NCBI GenBank assembly: GCA_963617205.1
Contig: CAVEOA010000029.1
Coordinates: 1 to 23,018, forward strand
Source: UBA11524 sp963617205
Lineage (GTDB): Bacteria; Bacillota; Clostridia; Christensenellales; Aristaeellaceae
Reading direction: 5' to 3'
Length of the DNA: 23,018 nucleotides
Shown: positions 1-8,069 of the stretch, one piece after another
How positions within the stretch are numbered: the stretch's first letter is position 1
Layout of the letters: the number at the start of each line of letters is the position of its first letter
Translations under genes and position numbers: made by a program
Notes under the pieces: model-generated
The model's database searches: none
What the model was told of the DNA's origin: nothing
The model's input: only the letters and a program-made list of their open reading frames with translations

Positions 1-140
1 CCCCCAAGCCCCTTCGGGCACGCATTCTTCTTTTCCGTAGTGCTTTTGGCCTGCTGATTTTGGGGGCTTTCCGGTCGCAGACTTCGTCTGATTTCAATCC
101 AAGCCCCTTCGGGCACGCAGTCGTCTTTTCCTGCTTTGCT
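1..140 (+). repeat. Two copies of the dispersed GGGGGC hairpin repeat (first truncated by the window edge)
   Basis: The window opens inside one copy (right arm CCCCC followed by AAGCCCCTTCGGGCACGCA). A second copy starts at 62 with GGGGGCTTTCCGGTC and continues with the long-type insert, which contains the small hairpin CAGAC-TTC-GTCTG, and then AAGCCCCTTCGGGCACGCA again. In this copy GGGGCTT (63-69) can pair with AAGCCCC (111-117), enclosing the small hairpin. Positions 141-229 show no gene or further repeat. The family is described at the 7298-8055 array. Confidence 0.8.
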
Positions 141-229
141 TGTCGTAAGGCGATGCACCTTGTGCCTTGATTATGGAAAATCTGTGCATAATTCATCTAT
201 TTTTGAGCATGATTTGCCTTCCGGATGCC

Positions 230-258
230 TTGACGAACGTTCATGAAAGCGCTATACT
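230..258 (+). promoter_or_regulatory. Promoter of the sugar isomerase gene
   Basis: The -35 box TTGACG (230-235) and the -10 box TATACT (253-258) are separated by 17 bp. The spacer holds a perfect 8-bp palindrome, GAACGTTC (235-242), which could be an operator. The sequence GCGCTATACTA around the -10 box is shared exactly with the GH43 promoter near 11586. The predicted transcript start is about 45 nt before the start codon. Confidence 0.75.
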
Positions 259-306
259 ACGCATAGGAGGCATCCTGAATCAGTCATTATTGAGGAGGTT
301 TTTCTG

Positions 307-1791
307 ATGCAGAATATTCCTGTGGTAAAGCTGGGTCTGGTTGCGGTCTCTCGTGACTGCTTCCCGATTGTACTGAGCGAAAAGCGCCGTGCCGCGATTG
401 CGGAAAAGTGCGGACAGAAGAAGCTCGACATCGTCGAAATCAAGACGACCATCGAGAATGAGCTGGATATGCTCAAGGCTGTGGAAGAGCTCAAGGCGAA
501 CGAGTGCAACGCGGCTGTCGTGTTCCTCGGCAACTTCGGTCCCGAAACGCCTGAAACCCTCATCGCCAAGAACTTTGACGGCCCCTGCATGTTTATCGCG
601 GCGGCTGAAGGCGACGGCGACATGATCAACGGTCGCGGCGATGCGTACTGCGGCATGCTGAACTGCTCCTACAACCTCGGCATGCGCCATCTGAAGGGCT
701 ATATTCCGGAGTACCCGGTCGGCACTGCGGATGATCTGGCGGACAAGATTGCCGAATTTATCCCGATTGCACGCGCCATCATCGGCGTGAAGAACCTGAA
801 GGTCATCACCTTCGGACCGCGTCCTCAGGACTTCTTCGCCTGCAACGCCCCGATTAAGGGTCTTTACGAGCTGGGCGTGGAAATCGAGGAAAACTCCGAG
901 CTTGACCTGCTTGTCTCCTATAAGGAGCATGCCGGCGATGCCCGCATCCCCGCCGTCTGCGAAGACATGGCGAAGGAAATGGGCGAAGGCAAGTATTATC
1001 CCGAGCTCTGCGAGCGCATGGCGCAGTTTGAGCTGACGCTGCTGGACTGGGCAGAGGCGCACAAGGGCGCGCGCAAGTACGTCGTGTTCGCCGACAAGTG
1101 CTGGCCTGCCTTCCCGTCCCAGTTCGGCTTTGAGCCCTGCTATGTCAACTCCCGTCTGGCGTCCCGCGGCATTCCGGTCGCCTGCGAGGTGGACATCTAC
1201 GGCGCGCTGAGCGAGTACATCGGCGCCTGCGTGACCGGCGATGCCGTCACCCTGCTGGACATCAACAACTCCGTCCCGCAGTACATCTACGACGAGGACA
1301 TCAAGGGCAAGTTCGACTACGCCCTGACCGACACCTTCATGGGCTTCCACTGCGGCAACACGCCTTCCTGCAAGATGTGCGACAACCGTGCGGTTAAGTA
1401 CCAGCTGATTCAGCATCGTCTGCTGGAGCCTGCCGGCAGCGAGCCTGACTTCACGCGCGGCACCCTCGAGGGCGACATCGCCGCCAGCCCCATCACCTTC
1501 TATCGCCTGCAGTGCGATTCCGACGGCGTTGTCCGCTCCTACATCGCCGAGGGCGAGGTGCTGCCTGTCGCGACGCGTTCCTTCGGCGGCATCGGCGTGT
1601 TCGCCATCAAGGAAATGGGTCGCTTCTACCGCCACGTGCTCGTGCAGAAGCGTTATCCGCATCACGGCGCGGTTGCGTTCGACCACTGCGCAAAGCTCCT
1701 CTACGAGGTGTTCAAGTACCTCGGCGTGCAGGACATCGCATGGAATCAGCCGAAGTCCCTGCCGTATCCCACGGAGAATCCCTGGGCTTAA
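307..1791 (+). CDS. L-fucose/L-arabinose isomerase family protein
   Basis: This 494-residue protein resembles the L-fucose/L-arabinose isomerase superfamily, cytoplasmic Mn-dependent aldose-ketose isomerases. The N-terminal half is an alternating alpha/beta region (NCAAVVFLGNFGPET near residues 63-77). The C-terminal part carries the family-like segments FHCGNT, RGTLEGDI, YIAEGEVLP, SFGGIGVFAIKEMGRFYR and YPHHGAVAF, the last supplying candidate metal or substrate histidines. The start is supported by GAGGAGGT at 292-299, 7 nt before ATG, and by a promoter at 230-258. It is monocistronic, closed by the terminator at 1810-1841. No other sugar-pathway gene is adjacent, so the actual substrate (fucose, arabinose or another aldose) is not determined; the family call is firm, the substrate is not. 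Confidence 0.85.
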   Translation: MQNIPVVKLGLVAVSRDCFPIVLSEKRRAAIAEKCGQKKLDIVEIKTTIENELDMLKAVEELKANECNAAVVFLGNFGPETPETLIAKNFDGPCMFIAAAEGDGDMINGRGDAYCGMLNCSYNLGMRHLKGYIPEYPVGTADDLADKIAEFIPIARAIIGVKNLKVITFGPRPQDFFACNAPIKGLYELGVEIEENSELDLLVSYKEHAGDARIPAVCEDMAKEMGEGKYYPELCERMAQFELTLLDWAEAHKGARKYVVFADKCWPAFPSQFGFEPCYVNSRLASRGIPVACEVDIYGALSEYIGACVTGDAVTLLDINNSVPQYIYDEDIKGKFDYALTDTFMGFHCGNTPSCKMCDNRAVKYQLIQHRLLEPAGSEPDFTRGTLEGDIAASPITFYRLQCDSDGVVRSYIAEGEVLPVATRSFGGIGVFAIKEMGRFYRHVLVQKRYPHHGAVAFDHCAKLLYEVFKYLGVQDIAWNQPKSLPYPTENPWA

Positions 1792-1809
1792 TTGAACGGT
1801 CAATGAAAA

Positions 1810-1841
1810 AGGCAGTCTGCCACGTGCAGGCTGCCTCTTTT
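1810..1841. terminator. Bidirectional rho-independent terminator
   Basis: An 11-bp stem, AGGCAGTCTGC (1810-1820) with GCAGGCTGCCT (1826-1836), has one G-U wobble and a 5-nt loop CACGT. It is followed by CTTTT on the plus strand. On the minus strand the tail reads TTTTTC. It sits between the convergent isomerase gene and the UPF0340 gene and can serve both. Confidence 0.85.
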
Positions 1842-1850
1842 CGTGTCTGA

Positions 1851-2417
1851 TTATTCGGTGTAAACCGCCCTTGCGCCGCCGATGTAAGGCAAACGCGAGT
1901 AGGCCATGACGAGATTTGCGTGGCCGACATGATTGGTGGAGATGCGCAGCGGCACGGCAACCGGACGGATGTGCATCCCGACAAGCGTATCGCCGATGTC
2001 AATCGCCGCATCCGCCTGAATGCTGACGGCCAGCGCAGGCCTGTTCATGCGCTTCCACGCTGCCGCAGGGACGCTGCCGCCTGCTTTGGGCTGCGGTATG
2101 GCGCGCACCTGCGTCAGGTTCAGCGCCTTGAGCACCGGCAGCTCCAGCACGATGCCTCGGTTCAGGTGCTCGCAGCACTGGAACGCCGCATGGAAGCTGC
2201 GGCTGCGGCATGCGTTCAGCATCGCGTCCGCCACCATTTCCCCCAACTCCGGCACGCTGCCCTTGCCGATACGCGCGCCGACAATCTCGCTTGTCGAGCA
2301 CCCCAGCACAATGACGTTCCCCGCCTCGAGGTGCCCTGCATCCATCAGCGCGTCAACCGCCTCATCGAGAATCCGGTTGATTTCCACGCGCAGCGCTTCC
2401 TTTTCCTGCTCATTCAT
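1851..2417 (-). CDS. UPF0340 / TIGR01440 family protein (YwlG-like)
   Basis: This 188-residue protein matches the UPF0340 family (B. subtilis YwlG), which is widespread in Firmicutes and has no established function. Recognisable segments are GCSTSEIVGARIGKGS near residues 40-55, LNRGIVLELPVL, and the C-terminal stretch from MHIRPVAVPLR to GGARAVYTE. Length is normal for the family. I prefer ATG at 2417 because GAGGGAG lies about 9 nt upstream; an in-frame TTG at 2423 would be only about 3 nt from it. The gene overlaps the end of the DUF2974 gene by 8 nt, so the two are probably co-transcribed and translationally coupled. It ends 10 nt from the shared terminator. Confidence 0.85.
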   Translation of the reverse strand: MNEQEKEALRVEINRILDEAVDALMDAGHLEAGNVIVLGCSTSEIVGARIGKGSVPELGEMVADAMLNACRSRSFHAAFQCCEHLNRGIVLELPVLKALNLTQVRAIPQPKAGGSVPAAAWKRMNRPALAVSIQADAAIDIGDTLVGMHIRPVAVPLRISTNHVGHANLVMAYSRLPYIGGARAVYTE

Positions 2418-3513
2418 GTGCAATCTCTCCCTCTTGCCTGTTCTGCACTGCCTCCTGAGAAGGCAGATGATTTTGCCGAATCATGTCCAGCGTATTTTCC
2501 GCGCCGATGGCTGCCAGCTTGCCGAGCAGCACGGCGACCATCTTTGCCGATTCCCTGTCCACCTGAGTCACCGCGGTAAGGCTGCCGGGAATGTCCTTGA
2601 CCACGTCCTTCAGGTTGACGCGCTTTGTTGTCGCCAGCAGCGTGAAAATGCCGTCAACGAACTGCCGCCGTTGTTCCTTTGAGCACTGCGCCAGCCACTG
2701 GTGCACCGTCTGATTCACCAGCATGCTGCGCTTGTCCAGCCCTTCCGCGTAGCGGAAATCACGCCCCAGCAGCTCCCACGAAAACGGGTCGTGCTGCATG
2801 ATGCCGGAGTTAGACGACTGGACAACGCGGTGAACCGGATGCGCCGCAAGCAGCAGCCCGACAACCGCGAACTGCGGCACATAGGCGATGATGCGCTTCG
2901 TGACGGCTTCGTATCCGGCGGACGCTGCCGTATCGTCATCCACGCCGGGTCCATCGAAGCTGACGATGCGCGTCAGACGCGGCTGAAGCTCTGCCGGCGT
3001 ATGCGCTGCCGCGTACACAGCGAGATTGCCGCCCTTGCTGTGACCCGTCACGAGGAAATCGCCTGTATCCTCCTGCAAATGGCGCGTCAGATACGCCTGC
3101 GCGGCTGCCTGCGCCGGAACAGGGCTTTCAAACGACATGGCGAAATCCTCGCGCCAGCCGATTTCGCTGCCATCTGTGCCGCGGAAGGCAACGACATGCG
3201 TGTTGTCCGGCAAGTCAATGGTCATCGCGGCGAACTGCACCTCATCGTTCAGGATGGACACGGCATCGCGCACCGCCAGATTGCCGAAGCGCTCGGACTG
3301 CCCGAGCTGCGCCATCAGAAGGCAGCATTCATCATGGAAATGATCCATATTCTCGCCGCGATCCGCCTTTTCGGCACAGGCACGCATTTTCCCTTCCCGC
3401 GGCAGATCAAGGTACACCGCGACCGCGAACACGAGTAGGTCGATATCGCACCGCGGCGACAGGGAAAAGGGCAAATCTCCTCGCCAGGAGAGGTAATCAG
3501 GAAGATGACCCAT
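2410..3513 (-). CDS. DUF2974 (Mbeg1-like) alpha/beta-hydrolase-fold protein
   Basis: This 367-residue protein resembles the DUF2974 family, lipase-like proteins common in Firmicutes. Residues 109-114 (AFRGTD) match the oxyanion-side motif of class 3 lipases, and residues 157-162 (GHSKGG) form the nucleophile elbow with predicted catalytic Ser159. IVSFDGPGVDDD near 183-194 follows in the usual place. There is no signal peptide or membrane segment, so it is predicted to be cytoplasmic. The C-terminal 130 residues have no recognisable catalytic motif. The start is preceded by AGAGGCG on the minus strand. It is the first gene of a two-gene unit with UPF0340. The natural substrate is unknown; hydrolase activity is inferred from motifs only. 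Confidence 0.8.
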   Translation of the reverse strand: MGHLPDYLSWRGDLPFSLSPRCDIDLLVFAVAVYLDLPREGKMRACAEKADRGENMDHFHDECCLLMAQLGQSERFGNLAVRDAVSILNDEVQFAAMTIDLPDNTHVVAFRGTDGSEIGWREDFAMSFESPVPAQAAAQAYLTRHLQEDTGDFLVTGHSKGGNLAVYAAAHTPAELQPRLTRIVSFDGPGVDDDTAASAGYEAVTKRIIAYVPQFAVVGLLLAAHPVHRVVQSSNSGIMQHDPFSWELLGRDFRYAEGLDKRSMLVNQTVHQWLAQCSKEQRRQFVDGIFTLLATTKRVNLKDVVKDIPGSLTAVTQVDRESAKMVAVLLGKLAAIGAENTLDMIRQNHLPSQEAVQNRQEGEIAHE

Positions 3514-3587
3514 GATATTCGCCTCTTTTTTTATTTCAGGGTGATTGGCAAGGCACTTTTTTCACAGATTGTGACCCGTGGTGTGAC

Positions 3588-4053
3588 CAAGGGGGCTTTC
3601 CGCTCGCAGACTTCGTCTGTTTTCTTTCTTGACCCCTTCGGCGGCATACTTGGTTTCATTTCCACGGTTGAGCTGTAGCAAACTGTATAATAGAGCCACA
3701 TTACAATCCCACTACGGAGATGTGTATCCAAGGGGGCTTTCCGGTCGCCCCCTTGACCCCTTCGGCAGCATACTTGTTTTCATTTCCATGGTTGAGTTTC
3801 AGCAAGCCATCAAGGGGGCTTTCCGGTCGCCCCCTTGACCCCTTCGGGCATACTTGTTTTCATTTCCACGGTTGAGCTGTGGCAAACTTTATAAAGAAGC
3901 CGCATTACCAAATCGCTCCGAAAAAGTGCATTGCGAAGGGGTTCGGGGGCGACCGCAAAGCCCCCGAAATAGTCGCATTACAAAACTGCTATGGAGATGT
4001 GCATTGCGAAGGGGTTCGGATTGAAATCAGACGAAGTCTGCGACCGCAAAGCC
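3588..4053. repeat. Dispersed hairpin repeats in opposed orientation between DUF2974 gene and ftsK
   Basis: Five copies are visible. Forward copies start at 3588 (long type with CAGAC-TTC-GTCTG), 3729 and 3811. The last two have perfect 9-bp stems, CAAGGGGGC with GCCCCCTTG, around the loop TTTCCGGTC. Reverse copies follow: at 3942-3968 a 9-bp stem TTCGGGGGC with GCCCCCGAA around GACCGCAAA, and at about 4010-4053 a long-type copy whose last bases abut the ftsK stop codon. The turning point between orientations (about 3885-3930) contains TGTGGCAAACTTTATAAAG, also found in the right-end array. No gene is supported here. Bases 3531-3587 show nothing notable. Confidence 0.85.
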
Positions 4054-4054
4054 C

Positions 4055-7000
4055 TTACTTCAACTCCCCGCTTGCTTTCATCGCTTCATACTGCTCCAGC
4101 GAAATCAGGCACCGCCGAGGCTTTGCACCGTCCTTGGCGGAGATAATCCCGCGCTGCTCCATTTCATCGACAAGTCGTCCTGCGCGCGCATAGCCGAGCT
4201 TCAAGCGGCGCTGAATCAGGCTGGTCGAGACCTCGCGGTCGCGCACCGCCATCTCGACGCACTGTGAGAACAGGTCGCGGTCGGACGCGGAGTATTCATC
4301 CACGGTCGAATTAGCATCGGGATCGTCATCGTCGCCGTCGTTGCCGGCGTTCTCAAGGCGTTCCATCTCATCCAGCACGGAATTGTCGTAGTTGGCGGGC
4401 GAATACTGGCGGATAAAGTCGGTAATGCCGTTGACCTCATCGTCCGTCAGGAAGCAGCCCTGCACGCGAATCGGCGTAAATTCGCCCATCGGCATGTACA
4501 GCATGTCGCCGTAACCCAGCAGCTGCTCGGCGCCGTTGCGGTCGAGGATGGTGCGGCTGTCGACATTCGAGGAGACCTTAAACGCGATTCGGCTGGGGAT
4601 GTTCGCCTTAATCAGACCGGTAATAACGTCCACGGACGGGCGCTGCGTTGCGACAACCAGATGAATGCCGGCGGCACGCGCAAGCTGCGCCAGGCGGCAG
4701 ATGCGCTCCTCGACTTCCTTCTTGCACGTCATCATCAGGTCAGCCAGCTCGTCAATCACGATGACGATGCGCGGCAGCGGCTCCTCGTCCTCATCGAGCG
4801 ATTCGTTGTAGCCGTCAATGGCGCGGACGCCCTTTTCGCGGAACAGCGTGTAACGGTTCATCATCTCGCCGACCGCCCAGCCCAGCGCGCCGCTTGCCTT
4901 ATGCGGATCGGACACGACAGGAATCAGCAGGTGCGGGATGCCGTTGTAGCACTGCAGCTCGACAACCTTCGGGTCAACGAGAATCAGTCGGACCTCCTTG
5001 GGGGAACAGCGGTACAGCAGCGAATTGATGATGGTGTTGATGCACACGGATTTACCGGAGCCGGTCGCACCGGCAATCAGCAGATGCGGCATTTTCGCAA
5101 GGTCGCAGAGAATTGGCACGCCGGCGATGTCCTTGCCGAGCGCGACGTTCAGATGCCCCTTCGCCTTGCGCATTGTGTCCGACTGCAGAACCTCCTTGAG
5201 CGTGACGGTCGTGCGCGCGCTGTTAGGCACCTCCACGCCGACAAGCGCCTTGCCGGGAATGGGCGCCTCGATGCGGACGGACTTGACAGCCATGTTCATG
5301 GCGATATTGTGGTTGAGGTTCGTGACCTTGGAGACCTTGATGCCCGGCGCGATTTCCAGCTCAAAGCGCGAAATCGCCGGTCCGTGCGTGATGTGGCGCA
5401 CCTTCGCCGGAATGCGGAAGGACTTGAGCGTCTCCTCAAGCCGCTGGGTGCGCATGAGATCCTCCTCCTCGCTGACGCCCTGCTGCGGCGGCGGGTCGCG
5501 CAGGAGCATGATCGGCGGATACGTGTAGGGGACTTCGGGGTTGTAGGTGGACATGGCGGATGCGCCCGTCGCGCTCGGACCGCCGGATGGAGTTTCGGTC
5601 GTCGGCTTGGCGACCATGATGCCCTGCTTGGCAGACGGCGGCGCAAAATCCGGCTTCTGCAGCGCTTCGGGGACGCTCCGCATGCCGGTTGGCTTCTCCT
5701 GCAGCAGCTTCAATTCGGGCTGCCACGCGCCCTCAGGACGCATCTGCGTCAGCACGGGCGACACAGCCTCCTTTGGCGCATCCTCCGGCTCCTCCCACGG
5801 CGGACGATCGTCAAGCGACTCCGGAAAATCCGGTTCCTCCTCGAGATCCTCCGCAGAAGGCTGCGCCTGCAATGGCGTTTCCGGCTGAACAGGTGTCACC
5901 TGAACAGGCATTGCCTGATTAGGCATCGTCTGCTGAATCGGCGCGGTCTGCATCGGTGCCGTTTGCTGTGTTGCCTGATTAGGCGTCGCCTGCACGGGCA
6001 TGTCATTCCACGTATACTGTGCAGGCGCGCCGAGACCGGTATCCTCATTGCTCTGCGGCAGCTCATAGGGGTCGATATTCGGCGGCTCAACGGTCCCCGC
6101 ATCCGTAAACGTCTGATCCGTATTGCTCTGCGGCGCCGTTGTCTGCAAATCGCCCGTGCTGCTCCACGCGGAACGGCGGCGCGGCGTTGTCCAGCCTTCC
6201 GTGACGCTCGTCTGACCGAGCTCCTCCGCTGTCGGCGCAAAGCCGATATTGGCGTTCTTGCGGCTCTGCACGGATGGAATCGGCTGACCCTGCATTTCTG
6301 GATTCACAGGCTGATTCGCCTGCTGCGGCCGCTGATATGGGTTCTGCACGCCCTGCTGAGCCGGATTCGCGGTTATCGGATTTCCGGCAACCGGCTGTCC
6401 GGCTATCGGATTCCCTGTCACCGGCTGCCTTGTTGTACCGGGACGGGCATAGGGAGACGGACCACCCTGCGTGTATCCGCCGTGATAGGGCTGCTGCGCC
6501 CTCGCCGCAATCTGCTGACGTTCCGCCTCCTGACGGCGCGACTCCTCCTCTGCGGCACGTTCCGCGCGCTCCTCCTGCCGCTCGCGTGCCAGCTCCAGCC
6601 GTTCATTCAATGCTTCCTTCAGCCGTTTGACGAGCGGCCAGCAGCCAACCAGCACATCCACCGCAATCAGCAGCCCCAGCACAATCGCGCCGAGCGAGCT
6701 GCCGAGATACTTCCACAGCGGCCACGCCAGCAGCATGCCGACCATGCCGCCGCCCTGTCCCTTCATGCCGTAGGTCATGCTCCGCGACATCATGCCGCCG
6801 AAGCTGTCCGAGCCTTCAAGCGCCTTGATATAATCCGGCAGGCAGAGTTGCCCTTCATTCGTGCTGACGAAGGTCATCAGCGTCAGGAAGCCGCACAGCA
6901 GCACGACAAGAATCGCGTAGCAGGCGACATAGCGCTTCGTCACCTTGCGTGTTGTCAGAATCAGCATCAGGATGCCGCCGGCAATCAGCGCGAACGTCAT

Positions 7001-7231
7001 CAGCAGCGTCATCGAGCCGAACATGGAGGACGAAAACTGCGTCAGGTAGCGGAACACATCGTGCTGCAGCCCGAAGCCTGCACCCAGCAGCGTCAGGATG
7101 CCGGTCGCCAGCAGCAGAATCCCGATCATCAGGTACGCCGCCAGCGAATCTGCCTCATAGCGAGGCATTGCCTTTCGTTTTGTTCCGCCGCTGCCCTTAC
7201 GGGATGAGGTGGTTTTTTTGTTTTGCGCCAT
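4055..7231 (-). CDS. ftsK: DNA translocase FtsK/SpoIIIE
   Basis: This 1058-residue protein is an ATP-driven septal DNA pump that clears or packages chromosomal DNA at division or sporulation. Four predicted membrane helices lie at about 31-53, 70-92, 100-122 and 163-195. A charged Arg/Glu coiled-coil-like segment (about 203-245) follows, then a long low-complexity linker rich in Gln, Pro, Asn and Thr (about 246-600) with short NPIAGQPVAGNPI-type repeats. The motor has Walker A GATGSGKS at 721-728 and Walker B IVIVIDE near 822-828. A winged-helix gamma domain (about 983-1045, with KLGYARAGRLVDEME) would read KOPS/SRS-like sequences. An acidic stretch (NAGNDGDDDDPD) precedes it. AGGAGG lies 4 nt before the ATG. 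At 1058 residues it is longer than the roughly 790-residue B. subtilis SpoIIIE because of the linker. Confidence 0.95.
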   Translation of the reverse strand: MAQNKKTTSSRKGSGGTKRKAMPRYEADSLAAYLMIGILLLATGILTLLGAGFGLQHDVFRYLTQFSSSMFGSMTLLMTFALIAGGILMLILTTRKVTKRYVACYAILVVLLCGFLTLMTFVSTNEGQLCLPDYIKALEGSDSFGGMMSRSMTYGMKGQGGGMVGMLLAWPLWKYLGSSLGAIVLGLLIAVDVLVGCWPLVKRLKEALNERLELARERQEERAERAAEEESRRQEAERQQIAARAQQPYHGGYTQGGPSPYARPGTTRQPVTGNPIAGQPVAGNPITANPAQQGVQNPYQRPQQANQPVNPEMQGQPIPSVQSRKNANIGFAPTAEELGQTSVTEGWTTPRRRSAWSSTGDLQTTAPQSNTDQTFTDAGTVEPPNIDPYELPQSNEDTGLGAPAQYTWNDMPVQATPNQATQQTAPMQTAPIQQTMPNQAMPVQVTPVQPETPLQAQPSAEDLEEEPDFPESLDDRPPWEEPEDAPKEAVSPVLTQMRPEGAWQPELKLLQEKPTGMRSVPEALQKPDFAPPSAKQGIMVAKPTTETPSGGPSATGASAMSTYNPEVPYTYPPIMLLRDPPPQQGVSEEEDLMRTQRLEETLKSFRIPAKVRHITHGPAISRFELEIAPGIKVSKVTNLNHNIAMNMAVKSVRIEAPIPGKALVGVEVPNSARTTVTLKEVLQSDTMRKAKGHLNVALGKDIAGVPILCDLAKMPHLLIAGATGSGKSVCINTIINSLLYRCSPKEVRLILVDPKVVELQCYNGIPHLLIPVVSDPHKASGALGWAVGEMMNRYTLFREKGVRAIDGYNESLDEDEEPLPRIVIVIDELADLMMTCKKEVEERICRLAQLARAAGIHLVVATQRPSVDVITGLIKANIPSRIAFKVSSNVDSRTILDRNGAEQLLGYGDMLYMPMGEFTPIRVQGCFLTDDEVNGITDFIRQYSPANYDNSVLDEMERLENAGNDGDDDDPDANSTVDEYSASDRDLFSQCVEMAVRDREVSTSLIQRRLKLGYARAGRLVDEMEQRGIISAKDGAKPRRCLISLEQYEAMKASGELK

Positions 7232-7297
7232 TCTGTCCTCCTAATGGTTCTCTATAGCTTCAATAAATCGATAAATATCAAGCTGATATCCGTATTT

Positions 7298-8055
7298 CTT
7301 GCAGGGCTTCGTCTGGTTTTTAGCCAATCCCCTTCGCAATACACTTTTCCGTAGTGGATTCGTAATGCGACTATTTTGGGGGCTTTGCGGTCGCCCCCAA
7401 ACCCCTTCGCATTCCACATTTCCATAGTTAGCTTGTCTTGCAGCTTTTTGGGGGCTTTGCGGTCGCAGGCTTCGTCTGATTTCAAGCCAAGCTCCTTCGC
7501 AGTTTTCTTTTCCATAGCAGGTTTGGCTTGCGGCTTTTGGGGGCTTTGCGGTCGCAGGCTTCGTCTGATTTCAAGCCAAGCTCCTTCGCAGTTTTCTTTT
7601 CCATAGCAGGTTTGGCTTGCGGCTTTTGGGGGCTTTGCGGTCGCAGGCTTCGTCTGATTTCAAGCCAAGCTCCTTCGCAGTTTTTCTTTTCCATAGCGGG
7701 TTTGTCTTGCGACTTTTTGGGGGCTTTGCGGTCGCCCCCTAACCCCTTCGCATTCCGCTTTTCCATAGCAGGTTTGTCTTGCAGCTTTTGGGGGCTTTGC
7801 GCTCGCCCCCAAACCCCTTCGCATTCCACATTTCCATAGCAGGTTTGTTCTGCAACTTTTGGGGGCTTTGCGCTCGCCCCCAAACCCCTTCGCATTCCGC
7901 TTTTCCATCGTTGGCTTGTCTTGCAGCTTTTTTGGGGGCTTTGCAGTCGCCCCCAAGCCCCTTCGCAATCCACATTTCCATAGTGGGTTCGTAATGCGGC
8001 TTTTGGGGGCTTTGCGGTCGCAGACTTCGTCTGATTTCAAGCCAAGCTCCTTCGT
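7298..8055 (+). repeat. Tandem array of nine 71/89-bp hairpin repeat units
   Basis: The core GGGGGCTTT starts at 7378, 7450, 7539, 7628, 7719, 7790, 7861, 7934 and 8005, giving spacings of 72, 89, 89, 91, 71, 71, 73 and 71 bp. Short units carry the perfect hairpin TTGGGGGC / GCCCCCAA around TTTGCGGTC or TTTGCGCTC. Long units (7450, 7539, 7628, 8005) replace the right arm with an insert holding CAGGC-TTC-GTCTG or CAGAC-TTC-GTCTG, then ATTTCAAGCCAAGCTCCTTCG. All units share the tail CCTTCGCA..., TTTCCATAG and a T-rich run before the next hairpin. A partial long-type tail begins the array at about 7298. Nothing else is seen between ftsK and the next gene. Confidence 0.92.
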
Positions 8056-8069
8056 AAGTAAAAACCAGC

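Noticed and set aside
280..1803. Long minus-strand open frame opposite the isomerase gene
   Set aside because: It is the antisense shadow of a well-supported gene with promoter, ribosome site and terminator; the translated product is low in recognisable motifs.
4661..7207. 848-codon plus-strand open frame opposite ftsK
   Set aside because: It is an Arg/Leu/His-rich antisense shadow caused by high GC content, while the other strand encodes clear FtsK motifs.
7482..8040. Overlapping open frames on the minus strand encoding repeated Ala-Lys-Gly-Phe-Gly-Gly-Asp-Arg-Lys-Ala-Pro peptides
   Set aside because: The units are 71 or 89 bp, not multiples of three, and the same peptide shows up in all three frames. 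That indicates chance translation of a GC-rich repeat, not a repeat protein. No ribosome site is seen.
7298..8055. Possible CRISPR array
   Set aside because: Spacing is regular, but the sequence between the hairpins is also repeated instead of being unique, and there are no cas genes.
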